NCBI RefSeq assembly: GCF_021130785.1
Contig: NC_060211.1
Coordinates: forward strand, 124,693,001 to 124,757,000
Origin: Homalodisca vitripennis
Lineage: Eukaryota; Arthropoda; Insecta; Hemiptera; Cicadellidae
DNA: 64,000 nucleotides
Direction of reading: 5' to 3'
Positions 11,461-24,956 of this stretch are shown one piece after another (within the stretch, counting starts at the first letter, position 1; each line of letters starts with the position of its first letter). The notes under the pieces were generated by a model. That model saw only the letters and a program-made list of their open reading frames with translations. It was not told the DNA's origin and made no database searches. The position numbers were made by a program, and so were the translations under genes.

Positions 11461-11710
11461 TTCTCTCAGCCTTCGGCATACTGAACTCGTTGTTCTTCTT
11501 GAAGCCACGGAAGAGGTTGCGGGGTGAGAGGGCGGAGAGGAATGCACCCACTCCGTTGTGCTTAACCACATCCTGGCAGTGCTGGTGCTTCTTCATGGTG
11601 GAGGGATCTTGGTCGTCAGTGGAGCTCTTGGACGTGGAGTCCGAGGAGTAGCTCAGGTCCGAGGAGTTCTTGTGACACCCGCAGCCGTGAAGACTCCCGC
11701 AGTTGAGCAT
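11461..11710 (-). CDS. rdgC: rdgC, first coding exon (long N-terminal isoform)
   Basis: The minus-strand ATG at 11710 (A at -3, with an in-frame TGA six codons up, at 11728-11726) opens an 83-codon frame that ends AAG GCT GAG AGA A at the strong donor GTATGT. The single leftover A joins CG of the IQ exon to give ACG (Thr), so the protein reads ...[14 protein letters not shown] in frame. The product begins MLNCGSLHGCGC (five Cys-/Gly-rich positions that might be lipid-modified), then a Ser/Thr/Asp-rich stretch (residues 16-38), then LSPRNLFRGFKKNNEF, which is basic and aromatic. I do not recognise a domain in this part, and N termini vary between rdgC isoforms. GC content is clearly higher than around it, as expected of coding sequence. 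The link to rdgC rests on phase, strand, spacing and splice signals, not on homology of these 83 residues. Confidence 0.72.
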
Positions 11711-11826
11711 GGTAGAGTCAGGGCATCACGGTGAGTGGGGGGTCATGGTGGAGTTGGGAAGGTTCAGCAGGTGAACCTGTGTACAGTTTGGCGAACACTA
11801 GATCTTCTCGGCCATGTCTCCATTAT
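11711..11826 (-). other. rdgC: Probable 5' UTR of the rdgC long isoform
   Basis: Higher GC continues upstream of the ATG to about 11840. A possible acceptor (tgtgttccag) ends at 11827, so a 5' UTR exon could run from 11826 to the start codon. Several short upstream reading frames are present: one ATG at about 11825 would give some 19 codons, and another, near 11745, six codons ending at the TGA just before the main start. Confidence 0.35.
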
Positions 11827-13752
11827 CTGGAACACAATGTTCCTCCATTAGATTACTACAATATCATTAATTTTGTATCATCTAATCATACGCATCAGAA
11901 AGAAGGATTAATACAACGATATAGACGTACGTTGTATTATTATATGCATAGTTAGTACTGTAAAACTCACGGTAACTAAGATTTACACGGTTTTTCAGTA
12001 TACGCAGCGTTCAACAGAAAATAATTCAATTCTAAATTATGTGAAACTATTTAAACATTGTTTTGAAAACAAATTCTATTTATTGGTTGAGCGTTCGACT
12101 CTTCCGCCAGTTGCTGATGCACGAAATCCGATTGCAGTCTGGCTGTATGCCAGCATATTGTCCGATGTGTGGCTAACGCTAAACTTTCATGAGCATATGC
12201 TTATATACTTGATCATATACCAAAGCGTGCGCTTATCTTGCACTAACGGAAGTTTATTTTGGCCCTTAAAGGAATATTTATTATAAATATACTATTTACA
12301 AATAGTTAAGGTATCAATGGTTTTTAGTTTTAAATCCGATGAGATGTACCAAACGTTTTTTACCGATTTTGGAACTAAACATTTCAATTTTGAGTTTTTA
12401 GTACATATCTACGTATATATTATCGTAACTTCGTATTATCGTAAAATTAAAATTTGTAAAAGTACATTTTTTATCGTTCATAATCAAAGTACAGTTAGGT
12501 TCCGGTCAATTCTAGAACATTTAACTTGGTCTATGGCAGTAATGGTAGCATAATGTTACTAACATTGTAATGTCATGTGGTCCTAATAAAATTTGTAAAA
12601 TAAAAATATTTTTATCATTTAGCTTACATCACATAAAGGTAAATTACGGTAGAACTAAAGCAACATCACTCCGATCCCAGGAGATCTGCGTGATATGCTG
12701 CGAGTGGTAATGTATTAGAACCCACTTCACCAGCCGCGCGGCAGGGAAAATAAAGGGAACTGCAAGTATACCGTCATCCCCATGAAACACTTTCCCTCCT
12801 CTTCTAGTTTTCACAATGTTGAATCGGCAATGGCAATGAGCTCATACTACTTCAAAGTAACACATTACAGTAATTACTTATTCATATAGTATGGCTTTAT
12901 CAATACTTAGGCTGTTTTCAATATCCTATTTACATGCATTACTTAAACTTTCATTCATCAATCATATTTGATGAGTTTAGCTTTTTGTAATAATGTGTTT
13001 AAACTAAATATAATATTTAATAATAATTTATTTTTATAAAATAGAGTTCACTATTCTGCTTTCGTATAAAATGTAGTCTATAAACAGTATGAGATATAAT
13101 TAATTTATGATAAACACTTATTTTTCTTGCAAAAGACACATTATTCTCCATACTCTTTGAGGATAAGACAGGAAATTTATTTTTATAACACAATTTCTGA
13201 TAATACTTCGTAGTAATGATGTATATATTAGTCTTAGAGGACAGGAAAATTCAGAGAAGTATTTGTAGACATTAATATGATAACACTTATCAGCTTAGTT
13301 TTATACGTTTATATTCCAAAAAGTGTTAAGAGACTACCTTCAGTATTTTATAGCAAAAAATAAAACTTTACAATATGGTATACTAAGATGGCGTAAACAA
13401 TATTCTAAGTTTATGTAAAAACAGGCTGCACTTGTCAAGTTAAAACACAATCGTTTATTAACGTAGGAAAGCAGGCAGGTCAGTCGTATTACAAGGTAAG
13501 TAATAGTGGTTAAATTAATTATGTAGTTAATACAAGGTATTATATGTACGGAAAGTAGGCATTTATCATTAAGAAATAATTTTTATTATCATATAAGGAA
13601 AGTAGGTAAAATTCATGATTAAAAACTACACTTTTAAAACATTGTCAGATTATATACAAAAGATTTTTCTTATATTGTTGGTAAAAATCAATTTAACTTT
13701 TTAACTGGATAAACATAGTATATAATAAACGTGCACGATAAACATTTACGCT
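11827..13752. other. Non-coding stretch upstream of rdgC
   Basis: This is AT-rich DNA. Open frames at 12041-12286 and 12317-12553 carry no motif I recognise. A GC-richer patch at 12660-12800 could be an unrecognised exon or repeat; I could not place splice sites in it. Three copies of a ggaaagYaggY motif are spread over 13466-13606 without regular spacing. Confidence 0.35.
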
Positions 13753-14136
13753 GAATCTAAATTAAAATTCTGATCCGGCTGTTGGTTTAACATTACCCCT
13801 CAGACTGTGTATCAGTGATCAAAGCTTTAGCGATATTACATCCTCAGCTTGTGTATCTGTGGATATGCTTCTTTTGATACCAAATCGTATCTAGTGCTCT
13901 TCGAACTGTAGTGTAAGTAGTAACATAACAATATATTTTGGTGGAATCTAAATTAAAACTCTGATCCGGCTGTTGGTTTAACATTACCCCTCAGACTGTG
14001 TATCAGTGATCAAAGCTTTAGCGATATTACATCCTCAGCTTGTGTATCTGTGGATATGCTTCTTTTGATACCAAATCGTATCTAGTGCTCTTCGAACTGT
14101 AGTTTTTAAGTCGTAATATAACGATACATTTTGCTC
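13753..14136 (+). repeat. Tandem duplication, 191-bp unit, two copies
   Basis: The unit beginning gaatctaaattaaaa at 13753 starts again at 13944. Over the first ~165 bases (through ATCTAGTGCTCTTCGAACTG) I count a single difference, whereas the last ~25-30 bases of each unit differ at several positions. Each unit also holds an internal echo (CCTCAGACTGTGTATCAGTG and CCTCAGCTTGTGTATCTGTG, about 50 bases apart). The unit has no coding signal. Confidence 0.9.
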
Positions 14137-15205
14137 AATAAAGCACAAAATGTTGCTTGGTGGTGTTATCCATGGGTAATAGATAATAGATAAAAGTTGT
14201 ACGAGACTATTTCAATGTTTCTCTCAATGAGTACAAGGATTATTATTGAAAATGATGTTCATTAAAGAATGCAATTGGAAATATTGAGCTCACGTAAAAT
14301 TTAAATAGTTTGACTGCAATAACATTGAGCAACATGGCAATTTCTATAACTATAACATAATATATCATTCTCAAAATAAAATTAATATAAATAAACAATT
14401 GAATTAAAACCTTTAACAAAATTATCAGATGTTTAGTTTTACGTACTATGTTGTTTTTAATATACAACTGCACTAAAACTTTAGTTTTTTTTATTTAAAT
14501 GAACTAAGTTAAGCATTGCTTTCTTTTACATGAACACGTATTTAAAACTGTGCCCCATTAAAGTTCAAACAATTTTGTAAATACTATTATTTGATAAAAA
14601 CATCGTATTCAGATGTTTTACAACCCTTATTGCTGTAATAAAAATACCTTGAGTTTTATCTATAAGAATAATGTTTAACACTGTTCCCCCATTTCTTTAT
14701 CGTACAGTCATTGGAGACGTATTATTTTAAAGACACGTTTAATATACAAACAAACTCTTTGTAATTATTCTTATAAAATTTGTAATTTTTAAATATTCAC
14801 ACAAATACAAAAGCATGACTTTTCTTAATGAGCTAACCAATAAAAATATAAAAAACCAAAAGATTGTGGTCAATATATTAATTTTGTATAAGGTCTAACA
14901 TTTCAAACAATTAAAATAACACCGTAAATCGTTTAAGGATTATCACGGTTGATATGGCGTTAAAATCAAATCGGCCGCCAAAAGACGGCTGAACCTTATC
15001 TGAATGCCCTGGTTGCACGGAAAATATTAAACAGTAAAATTTTTAACTTTTCCAAGAGAAATGCAAACAACATCAGCAGACATCAAGTTCTGTATAAATA
15101 ATTATTTTGCGTTACCAAAAGAAAGGATTTATTTAGAACAACACGGTTCCTAAATACGCATATATTTTGTGACCTTTTTATAAACTTTGTATAACAAACC
15201 ATTAC
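14137..15205. other. AT-rich non-coding stretch
   Basis: Nothing recognisable. The 76-codon minus frame at 14243-14473 has a composition dominated by Ile, Leu and Asn, as random AT-rich DNA gives. Confidence 0.4.
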
Positions 15206-15266
15206 CTTGTTAACCTAAATTATTGGTGGGCTGCGCAGTTTGCCGTGGACGCTCAACTAACCGACT
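15206..15266 (-). promoter_or_regulatory. Candidate distal promoter and 5' UTR exon (rdgC strand)
   Basis: In a GC-richer island (15220-15370) the minus strand reads ctcAgtcggttagttgagcg, whose TCAGTC matches the arthropod initiator; its +1 A would be 15266. A possible donor, AACAAG|GTAATG, follows 60 bases later at 15206/15205. This would make a non-coding first exon upstream of the rdgC coding exon at 11710. There is no TATA box at -30 and no clear downstream element, so confidence is low. Confidence 0.25.
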
Positions 15267-16429
15267 GAGTGAACATCAATATGACAGCTGGCTGCGAACT
15301 GACCGCGAATCGGGTCACTGGCTGCTAACTGAACACGCACCGTGTAATTCTATTTCCACCCAACTGGACCACAGTGTACTGGAGTATACAACAACTAACA
15401 GTTACTCGTTTGATGATGTTAATAATTTTCGAAAGAATCAGACAGATTTTAGGAATCATACTTACTTGAAAGCATCCCCTACATTTATCCCTAAAATAAA
15501 TATTTCATATAATTACTGCCTATCAACAGGTGTTGTTTTTACTGTCTACCGAATAAGGTAACTGTAATTATCCTCAAAGGTACATACTCCTCAAAAGGTC
15601 TCAAAGGACTTTTTATCATCAATTGTTTAAACGTCAATTTATATTTAGACAGTGTGGTTGGGACCAGAACTGTCTGGCTGAATAATAAAAGGATTGTTGA
15701 ATGGCCAATATGTTGCATGCTTATATATACATATTTGAGATACAATAATATTCCAGCCACAAACCCATTACGTACACACATTAATAAATAGATTAATTTA
15801 CATATTATTTTATATTCGCTCATATGCTTAATGATTAAAGTTTATTAATTTCACGGCAATATTTTTTTACATAAAATTCAACAAGTATTACAGTTCTTCT
15901 TGTTTTAATATCATATAATTGGTATATTTTTTGTATTGATGGGTTGTGATGACCAAAATATTAAGTGTCTTTTAATAGTCATTCCGCATTTAAATTTATC
16001 CATATTAATCGTCATATAAATATAGTAAGCTTACTATAACGGCAAGTATTTTATCATGGTTAAATATCATAGAGCCCTGGTATATTTAAATTCTTATTTT
16101 TTATTTACGATATTAATACATTTTCAGATTTTCTAAAAATAACTTAATTTATTGCCAACTTAAGAGGAACAATCTATAAAATAAATCTTCGCAGCAATTA
16201 AATCTTTGAAGTTTAATTAAATACCTATTAGTTTATTCAAATATGTAAAATTGTGGTCAAATTATCAATAGTAATTTTTATACTTACTGCTGTATTACTG
16301 CATAAATAATTCACTCATCACCGAGACTTGTTATTATTATGACTTTATTAAACTTATATCAGCTTTTAAGCTCCATAAAGAGAAATGCAACGTTTACTTT
16401 TATTGCTGATGTCTTCAAAGTTAATTTTG

Positions 16430-16487
16430 AATAATATATGTTATTTCACAATAATATATGTTATTTTACAATAATATATGTTATAAA
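16430..16487 (+). repeat. 20-bp tandem repeat, ~2.8 copies
   Basis: aataatatatgttatttcac occurs at 16430, again at 16450 with one change, and partly at 16470. It is a short AT-rich minisatellite. Confidence 0.85.
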
Positions 16488-19400
16488 CCTCCTACCTCAG
16501 CAACCTCATGATATTCTGAATATTTTAAACTTTAACTGGTATATGGATTCACCTCACCAAGAAGAGTGTTGACTGCTAAAACCAGCTATTAGCAATGTGA
16601 TTACATAATTCCTTTAAAGATTAAAACAGATTTTGTAAAAGCTAGTAATTAAAACAATACCTTGTAAAAATCTCAAAAACTATAAACAACTTGAAAAGTA
16701 TTAAAAACGCTAAAAAGTCAAACGATCTCAAAAATTCCCACAAATCAATTATAGGAGTTAATTTAATGATAACTCTTTGACGTCGTCAAAGAATTCAATA
16801 ACTTATTTGTATTCGTGGATTTTAAATATTTCCTGTGTGCCACATAATGTTACCCGGTTCTGTTAATAAGATTTTTAGAGTGGGTTCAAACCATACAATT
16901 TTGCAAGTCCAGGTTTTGAAAAAACATTACTACATTTCAATAGTATATAATTTAGTTACATGAAATGTTTTAAAAGATATCATGCATTTTGTATTCTGGT
17001 AATTAACGAATTAACGATGTCAATATTACACTATTTACGTCCTTATATAGTATAATTTAAAATTATATATGTTTGATCGTGCATTTAGTTATATTAAAAG
17101 ATAGGAAAACTATTTAAACACACTAGGTATATTTAACGTTTTATTGGGCTGTAGAGATTCATATACGGCATGAACTCAGATATTTTATCAAATTTAAAAG
17201 GAAAATAAATTAATGTTTAATAAAAAGTTCATTCATGTTTAAAATCACTTCAGTTGCTTGAGTAATATTTTATTGTAATTCTGACTCTGGTTATCACAAA
17301 TTTCTTTGTGTAAGAGTATTTTGTAATTCAGAAAAGAAAAGTGACTTGATAAACCTATCATTATATAATAAATAAATATTTGAACGTCTCACGTGTTTAA
17401 TAAATGCAATTTGTTCAAAGTCCTAATACATGCACTGAATTGCATACTATATATGACATTTTGATATGAAATATTGAAATATACTATATATGAAATATTG
17501 AAAATTTCTTAATACATTATGTGATTTGAAAAACTTATCTCTAGGTAATCAATCTACGAGGATAATTATAAATTCAGTTTTATAGCCGAAGTTTAAATTA
17601 CTTCCAAATATTAATGGTCTATTCGACAAATCTGCCAGGGAGCTGTGATAAACAAATATTTGATTCTAATTTAACTTGAAACTACACAAAGAAGCGCTTC
17701 ATGTTTACTCTATCTATTCGCCAATTCAAGTTAAGTATAACCTACAGAAGTAATTATGTATACTACTTAATACTCTGAATATTCACCTAGATTGAACAAT
17801 ATATATACTTAATGATACTTCATTTTCATAATAATGTGTGTAATCTGCAATGAAAAACTATGCCACAAGCTCAGAGTTTTTTAAGTACTCGACCTAAGCA
17901 CCTATCATTGACGTGCAGAGAAGCCAAACAATCGTAAATAATAGATTGTCTTATTTTGTTGTTTCTCCTTGAATAGTTAGATGGATCATCGATTTATATG
18001 ATACGACATTGAATTGACAGGTAAGCTTCTATTACCAAGCGATTCAGAGATCGCATTGATGTTTTAAAGTACGTGAAGTGGACGAAGAACTTTTGTTTAC
18101 ACTTCACGATAGTATTTTTTTTAACGGTTCAGTTAATAAGTCGAAAATATACATACAAGGGAAACAGTAACAAAATAATAATTAATAAAGTTCTCAGAGT
18201 TACATAGTACAAACATTTAAAATTCAGTGAAGAGTGGTCTGTTACATGTTACAATAAAATTTATTTTAGTCGTAACATAAATTTTAATGGATGGAATTTT
18301 TATTTAGCATTGTTTACATGCAGTCTCCTGAAAAATGTACATTCAGAATTCAATGTTTGCTTAAGACTCTCATGGACTATAATTGAAGACTATCCATATA
18401 TTACTTATACACTTTTAAATTTGTTTATATTGTGTATACGTATTTATTATTTTAATTTATTAAATGAAAACTGAATATTTTCACAAATTTGAGGCATTTT
18501 AAAATGGTAAAATTATTGCAAGTATACGTTATTTCATGTTTTACAAAACATTATACAATATTCTAACACATTTAATGAAATATTTCTATGCTGTTTTAAA
18601 AACGACAGTTAATTGTATAAGACATTAACAGTATACCCATCTCCTACCACCTTAATATTTGAACACTTTATTCTCCATCAACGTGCCGGTATCAAGTTTA
18701 ATTAAAGTTATAATAGCAACACTTCATCGGATACTTTTGCGTTTCTTTCATTAAATCTTGCAGTATCCGCATAAGACACAAATCTTTGATTAATCTAAGG
18801 CCGGTATTCTTACTTGCGAAATACTGTTGAAAGGTTGAAAGTAAGCACTATGTAAAAGAGTAATTAATTCAATTATAAAAAAGAACTTTTGAATTAATAA
18901 TATATGTAAAAAATATAAAATAATTACACTACAAATTTAATCTTTCATTGGTTGGAAGATAGTGTCCACGGAGCATTTGCTTTTCCACCGTCCCCGAATT
19001 ACGGATATTACCTTCACGGTGTGATAAAAAAAACCGATAAAATAAAACTATCCATATTTTACTTTTTTATTGAATATTACAATACAATAACTCGTTTTAT
19101 ATTTTAAAACTAAGCTTTTTTCTTTCAAAATGTTTAGCCAAACCTAAAACAACCTCTAAAAGGACACTCATATTTCGTGCACAAGTCCAAGGTTTGTTTT
19201 TGTAAAAGCACTCTTAAAATAATTTCTTTAATGTTTCAATAATTATTTTGGTTTCAATAACTTGAAGCCCTGAAGTACTGAAAGGAAGCACTTCAATTTC
19301 GGGTTCGATGAAGATACATCAGTACTATAAAACATTTTACATAAAACCATAAATATTTTAGAGAAAAAAGTTATGTACAGAGGTTAAATGTTTTCTTGCA

Positions 19401-22269
19401 TTGTATTACTAATAATAAATTAAATATTGAATAAAATTATGAACATTACTTTGTATGTAATCCCAATAAGTTAAGTCCTTCTTCAATTACTTTGCTGATG
19501 AAACATTAATAGTGAAGTGTCAGACCCAATGCCACTTGTAAATTTAATCAAATATGTCTTTTGACATCTCCATCGATTACAGAGCACGAACAATTTTACA
19601 ATAAAATGAGTATAATGATTTTTCTAGAGTCCTGCACTAATATTTGTCCACTTTTTGTTAAAAGCATACCTGGGACCTTCCATTTATACCAACATCAAAA
19701 GTTGGTCGAGAGGTATTAGTAGTATATTTGTTTTTGTTTTTCAGTAGTGAAATATACAACAAACAACATAAATAGTAAACACTCTTTCTAATTTTGTTAA
19801 ATTGCAAGCATGCAAATATACATAGAAAAAATTCAAATAATAAGGCAAATGTACAACAATCTTTTTTAGAAGCCGGTATTAGTTGCATTATGACAGTATG
19901 TTATATGAATGGGCAACATTGTATTAATTTTAATATCATCGTATATGAAAGTTAAGAAGTCTTTGAAAGAAAAGTTCTACACCAGGCTTAGTGTCAGGAG
20001 TATTCTATTTATTTAATTATTCTTCCTCATATTTTCCCGTTTAGCTTTTTAAAAGATTATCCGTTTTCACTTCGTAATGGCAAGCACTATAGAAGTTACG
20101 TTCACATTACCAATTTAAATTTTAAATTTTTATTATGATTTTGTTTTACATCCAACGTTCATAACGTTTTGTTTTACTCTTCATTATAGTTATTTAAGAC
20201 TATAAAAGGAATCTCTGAAGCGTAAATTTTATTATATTATTTTACTTTAGATGGATATGGAAAGATTATATTACACATTTTGGGGATTAACATAGATAAA
20301 GAAATATATATTTCTATTTTTATGTATTAGGTTAAAAGGGCTTATGCTAAAATATTAACGATCAAGAAACGATAAAAGTTTACTATTTATGTTTAACTTT
20401 GAATAATATAATCATGGCGTCTGTAAAGTTAAAACTAACATGGAAAAAAATAAAATGGTAAATTTACTCAACGTGACAATAACATTATAACGTTTAAATT
20501 TGAATCGTGTATTTAAATGTCTACATGTGACTTAATCCATGAGTCAAAAGTACTAAGAAAGGAAGCAAATGTTAAGAAATATTCATTGTATTTTGGTATT
20601 CATGCTCACATTGTCCAGTATAACTCTTTTTAATGATTACCCGTTCTCAGAGTTGTGTTCACAACTGCATGAAAGTCTAAGAGTATACATTATGTTGTTT
20701 TTAGTTACTCAACATTACAACTGGAATATTATTAGAGATTTATTTTATCTTCTGTATCTATTTTTGATATAATATTTAAAATTTCAGAATTATAATAAAG
20801 AATTTAAACAGTTGACGATATAAATTGCGTAATGGTTGAAGCCTCATTGGAAGCATCTACGTACTACAAGGATAAACTTGTTTATAAAGTAAAACCAAAT
20901 TATTTTGATAGCCATAAGCTAAACATAAGTGTGTAACTGAATATAGTTATGAAAAATTGAATAGATTTAGTGTACACTACCCATAGCAAATCATTGTAGT
21001 GACAGTGAAATAGATAATTATTTGTGGATAATTAGTCTAAGCAAAGATAACTTAGTAAAGAAACAAAATGTCCCAACACATCCGTTAAAGGTGAATGTAA
21101 ATTTTACCCCTGTGGATACGTCTCTTGACTGTTGAACTATCTTGACAGTGCTTAATACATTTGACACACCTAAAGTCTCTCTTCATTGGTGCAAAGCTTC
21201 CATTTTCTTAAGTGCACTTTTGATATAGACTCGTGTCTCCCCACGGGCAAAGTGTCGGTGACGTGTGGCACTTTGACATGTCTTTGTGCCTCCGTCACTT
21301 TGTATGTAGCCTTTGCATAGTCAATGATCAATCTATCAACATTTACTAATACTTCAACGTTATAAAAAGGATTTGTTTTCAAATCTGGAATATTTCATTA
21401 AAAGCTAGTTTAAGGTTAAAACTTACATGTTTATTTTTGTAATAATTTAAATAAATTAAGTATTTAGTTTACCAGGCATTTAAATATTAAATAGTAAAAA
21501 CAGCAATGCAGTGGTTTCATTAGTTTGAATCCAAAGACTTAATGCAAGTCAATTTAAATTCATTATGTATGTATAAACTGCTGGAATAAACTATATTAAT
21601 TCATAATTCATAAATAGAATATGACATTCATTCCATTCATAATATGAGTTTTTACATATTGCACTATTTTATGTGCTGTAGTTTTGATAAAATGAGAAAC
21701 TAGTAAACAGTTCTTGAAATTTACCAATTAAACTATTATTTTTATTCAAATTTTTCAGTTTGCTCATCTGCATTATGACTATTTATACTAACATCTCACA
21801 AGTTTTAGAAAACTGTATTTTCCGGACATTTTCGATTGTTTAGTTATACAAAAATCATTAACACTACATTTCGAGATCTGCAATCTTATCTCTTCCTCCA
21901 GTACAAAATCTATTTTTTATTAACCCGGGTTTATTTTTTTATTTTGTTGTTGTAATATCGTTAATCATATTATTTATTTTTGTATTGTTATAATATGCTC
22001 TACTAGATATTATTGACTGTTTAATTGTCATTCGTATTATTTATTGATATTTATCGTTACCCCCAATTATCTATTAATAATGTAATATATCCCTACATGT
22101 ATTGTATAAAGACTGTTTATCTTAACTTATTAGCATGTGTGAAATGCATGTTTGATTTTAAGACAAGTACTAAGTGTTTTTAATTTATTATTTAATACTA
22201 TTTATCAAAGTTATTAATCTATTAATTAATTTATTAGTAATGTTCGTAATAAGTTAACAATTATGGTGG

Positions 22270-22556
22270 AATAATTGTTACTGGAATTGGGATTTTTGTT
22301 TCTTTATATTTTATTATTTGTGATATGTTACTTGTAAGGACTGTTTTTATACATAACAGTTGCTACTACTTTTGCTAATTTAATCTTTTTATATTTAGGT
22401 TTTTGTATCTTATTGGTTTGTATTTGTTATTGTCCTTTCTTTCTTAAACTGTAAATTGCGTTGTGAACTGCATGTATTCGTATTCCTCTTGCTATCTATT
22501 GTATTATGTATAACTTTGCTCCTGCTGCTGATAAATACATAAATAAACATATAAAT
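22270..22556 (+). mobile_element. Possible LINE 3' UTR and tail
   Basis: A T-rich non-coding segment ends in ctgctgctgataaatacataaataaacat, which resembles the 3' ends and A-rich tails of insect LINEs such as the one at 54450-54490. No reverse-transcriptase sequence is visible upstream, so this is only a resemblance. Confidence 0.3.
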
Positions 22557-24956
22557 TCAATCCATTTTATAATAAACAATTCATATCAGAGCGTTGTGAC
22601 ACGCTAAAGTCAGGCATCACAACCGCCATGTGTGTGTCAACTCCATTAATTCTAAAACATGCATTTCGTAAGCACAAAACACAACAAAAATTATTAAAAC
22701 TGAATACAGAGTACAGGTCAAAATAGGTTTACACTCGCCGACCAACCACCTGGATTTGTGGCCTCTTTAAACCTTTTAATGAATGACAAAAAGTACTAAA
22801 TCTAATTACAAACATTTTTAACCCTAGATTATAAACATCGAACAGTAAATAATGTAAATATAAGTTTTGAACGTTTCAATACACGGCATAGTTTTCATGG
22901 TTTAGATGCCTTCGGTATCATTGAACATGCATTACAACCTATAAAAGCTTATATCTACATTTTTTTACTAACCAATCTTTATAAACTAGATGTCAAAATG
23001 TTTTAAATAGACTTAACAAATTTTGCTATTCTTCAAACATTTAAAAATTCTTATTAGATTTTACGATATTAAGCTTTAAAAACTCCCAACTTCCGCCATC
23101 TTGAGACTGGAAATGATTATATCATAATAATTGTTCTCTTTATTATAGAGTATAAGAAAATTAATTTTTTCTAATTCAAAATTTATAAATTTACTTGTCT
23201 TTTTTTAGTAAAAAATAAACGTAAAAAAACAACAGATATACATACGGTAAACGAAGAGATAGACCATTGGTTACAATTTTTTTTTACCTTCGATAATAGA
23301 AACATAATTTCAGAAAATGTACAATAATATATTGCAATTCAATTTAGTTAAACATACTCAATAAATTTTATTATATATTTTGAGATGTCCATGAAGCATT
23401 TGGAAGCTCTTATTGTCCTTATGTCCACTTTTATTATTTTATAAACTAAGTAATAGATAATAGATATTTTTGTAGTGCTAGCATTTTGAATTCACAGCAA
23501 ATAGGTGAATTGTACCTAAAAAATAAAAAGATCGATGAGAACGTTGACACCACTGGTTCACGCAATGTTGGCTAGCCATTCAATCCCATCTATCTCTCTC
23601 TTGAAGCCGTAATGCGAGGCATATCGAACTTGATAAGAACTACATGAACTGAGAATATATTCTGCACCAAGATTTGTGATAAGGAGCTCAAGGCAGATTG
23701 TTGTTAGCCCATAATGGGAGGGTGCAGTTCCATATTCTCAATATTAAAATCAATAGCTAATTTTCCCTGATTTTTGCTCTACTGTAGATAGCGAAAGATG
23801 GGTGAAACTAGTACAGAGGAGTGTTGGAGTATCTGAAGAAACTTAACGAGGCATATCAATTTTTAGCAGCATTTCTTCACGGAACTACTTACAAATTTTC
23901 TTTTCTTGGACTTTATATCCTAAAGTTAATACAGTACCTCTTTGGACAAAGAAAAAGAAACCTATCTACCATGTTTAAGGTTACTTAAACGCCCATAAGA
24001 GCCCATGTTAACTTTTTTCCCATTTACTCTGAACTTATTATAGCTAAATTTCCCAACTTTTTACTCTATATTTTTAAGTTTATTTAAAACGCTGTGAACC
24101 AATAAAAATATTAAAAACCCCCAACTAAAAAATCTTTTCAATTAAAAAAATAGATAGATTTTTTTTGTTTTTAAAGTTATGTTATTTAGGTTAATTCTTT
24201 TAATTATGAGTACAATTTGATAAATGCTGTTCCACATATCCACTGATATGTAGTTAATCAATGGTAAAAATGTGGTTGCGATATCTGTATTAGTTCCTGA
24301 GATAATGGGAAGAATATGTATAAAAATACGGTTTCCGGGAAAACCCACTTGAACATGAGAAAGGATATTTATTCAATAAACAGATAAACAATTTATCTTA
24401 CAAACATAAAAGGCTCTAGGTGCATACTCCATTGGATCATCTGGTTCCTGAAGTAGGCTGGCCCTCTTCTTACTAAGTCTGGCTTCTTTAGTTGCTTTAG
24501 GAATTTAGAACCTTTCTATAAAGAGGTGTTTCACCTACGGGTAGACGACCTACGGCATGATTTTAAGAAGGAGCTTTAAGGTACCTAATAAATTCGCCCA
24601 TGGAAAATATACTAAGCGTCTCCTCTAAACTTAATGTGTATAAATTATAATAACTTTCACGTTTATACTGTTGTTCGTCTGATGTAGGTGATATACAGGG
24701 GGAGATTCGTGTCTTTGACGGTTTATAGCTGGGAGATGAGATGGAAGATTCGAGATGAACCAGTACTTCATCAGTAAGTCCTGGCTAATTGCTTATTGAG
24801 TACCTGATCAACTATTATCTCCCGAACACAGATCTGCTTCATTGTTTCATCCTTAAACGTTAATCAATTTGTCTAGTTACCACCTGAGAGGATTCGTTTG
24901 TTCTGTAGAGAAAATCTAATAAAGTTTACTGATTACTGTATTTATGCGCTTTTTCA

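Larger units (their letters stand above)
15267..24956. other. Long AT-rich gene-poor stretch
   Basis: About 9.7 kb with no gene I can support. The open frames here (15223-15561, 19658-19888, 20569-20772, 21170-21382) have no recognisable domains. The short 20-bp repeat at 16430 and the LINE-like tail near 22490 are listed separately. The patch 23540-23870 is less AT-rich and may be an old element I cannot name. A 9-bp hairpin (cgtgaagtg at 18072-18080 with 18100-18108) was noted. Confidence 0.4.

Noticed and set aside
15223..15561. 112-codon plus-strand frame as a gene
   Set aside because: No recognisable family; its GC-rich start coincides with the candidate promoter island on the other strand and the rest is AT-rich.
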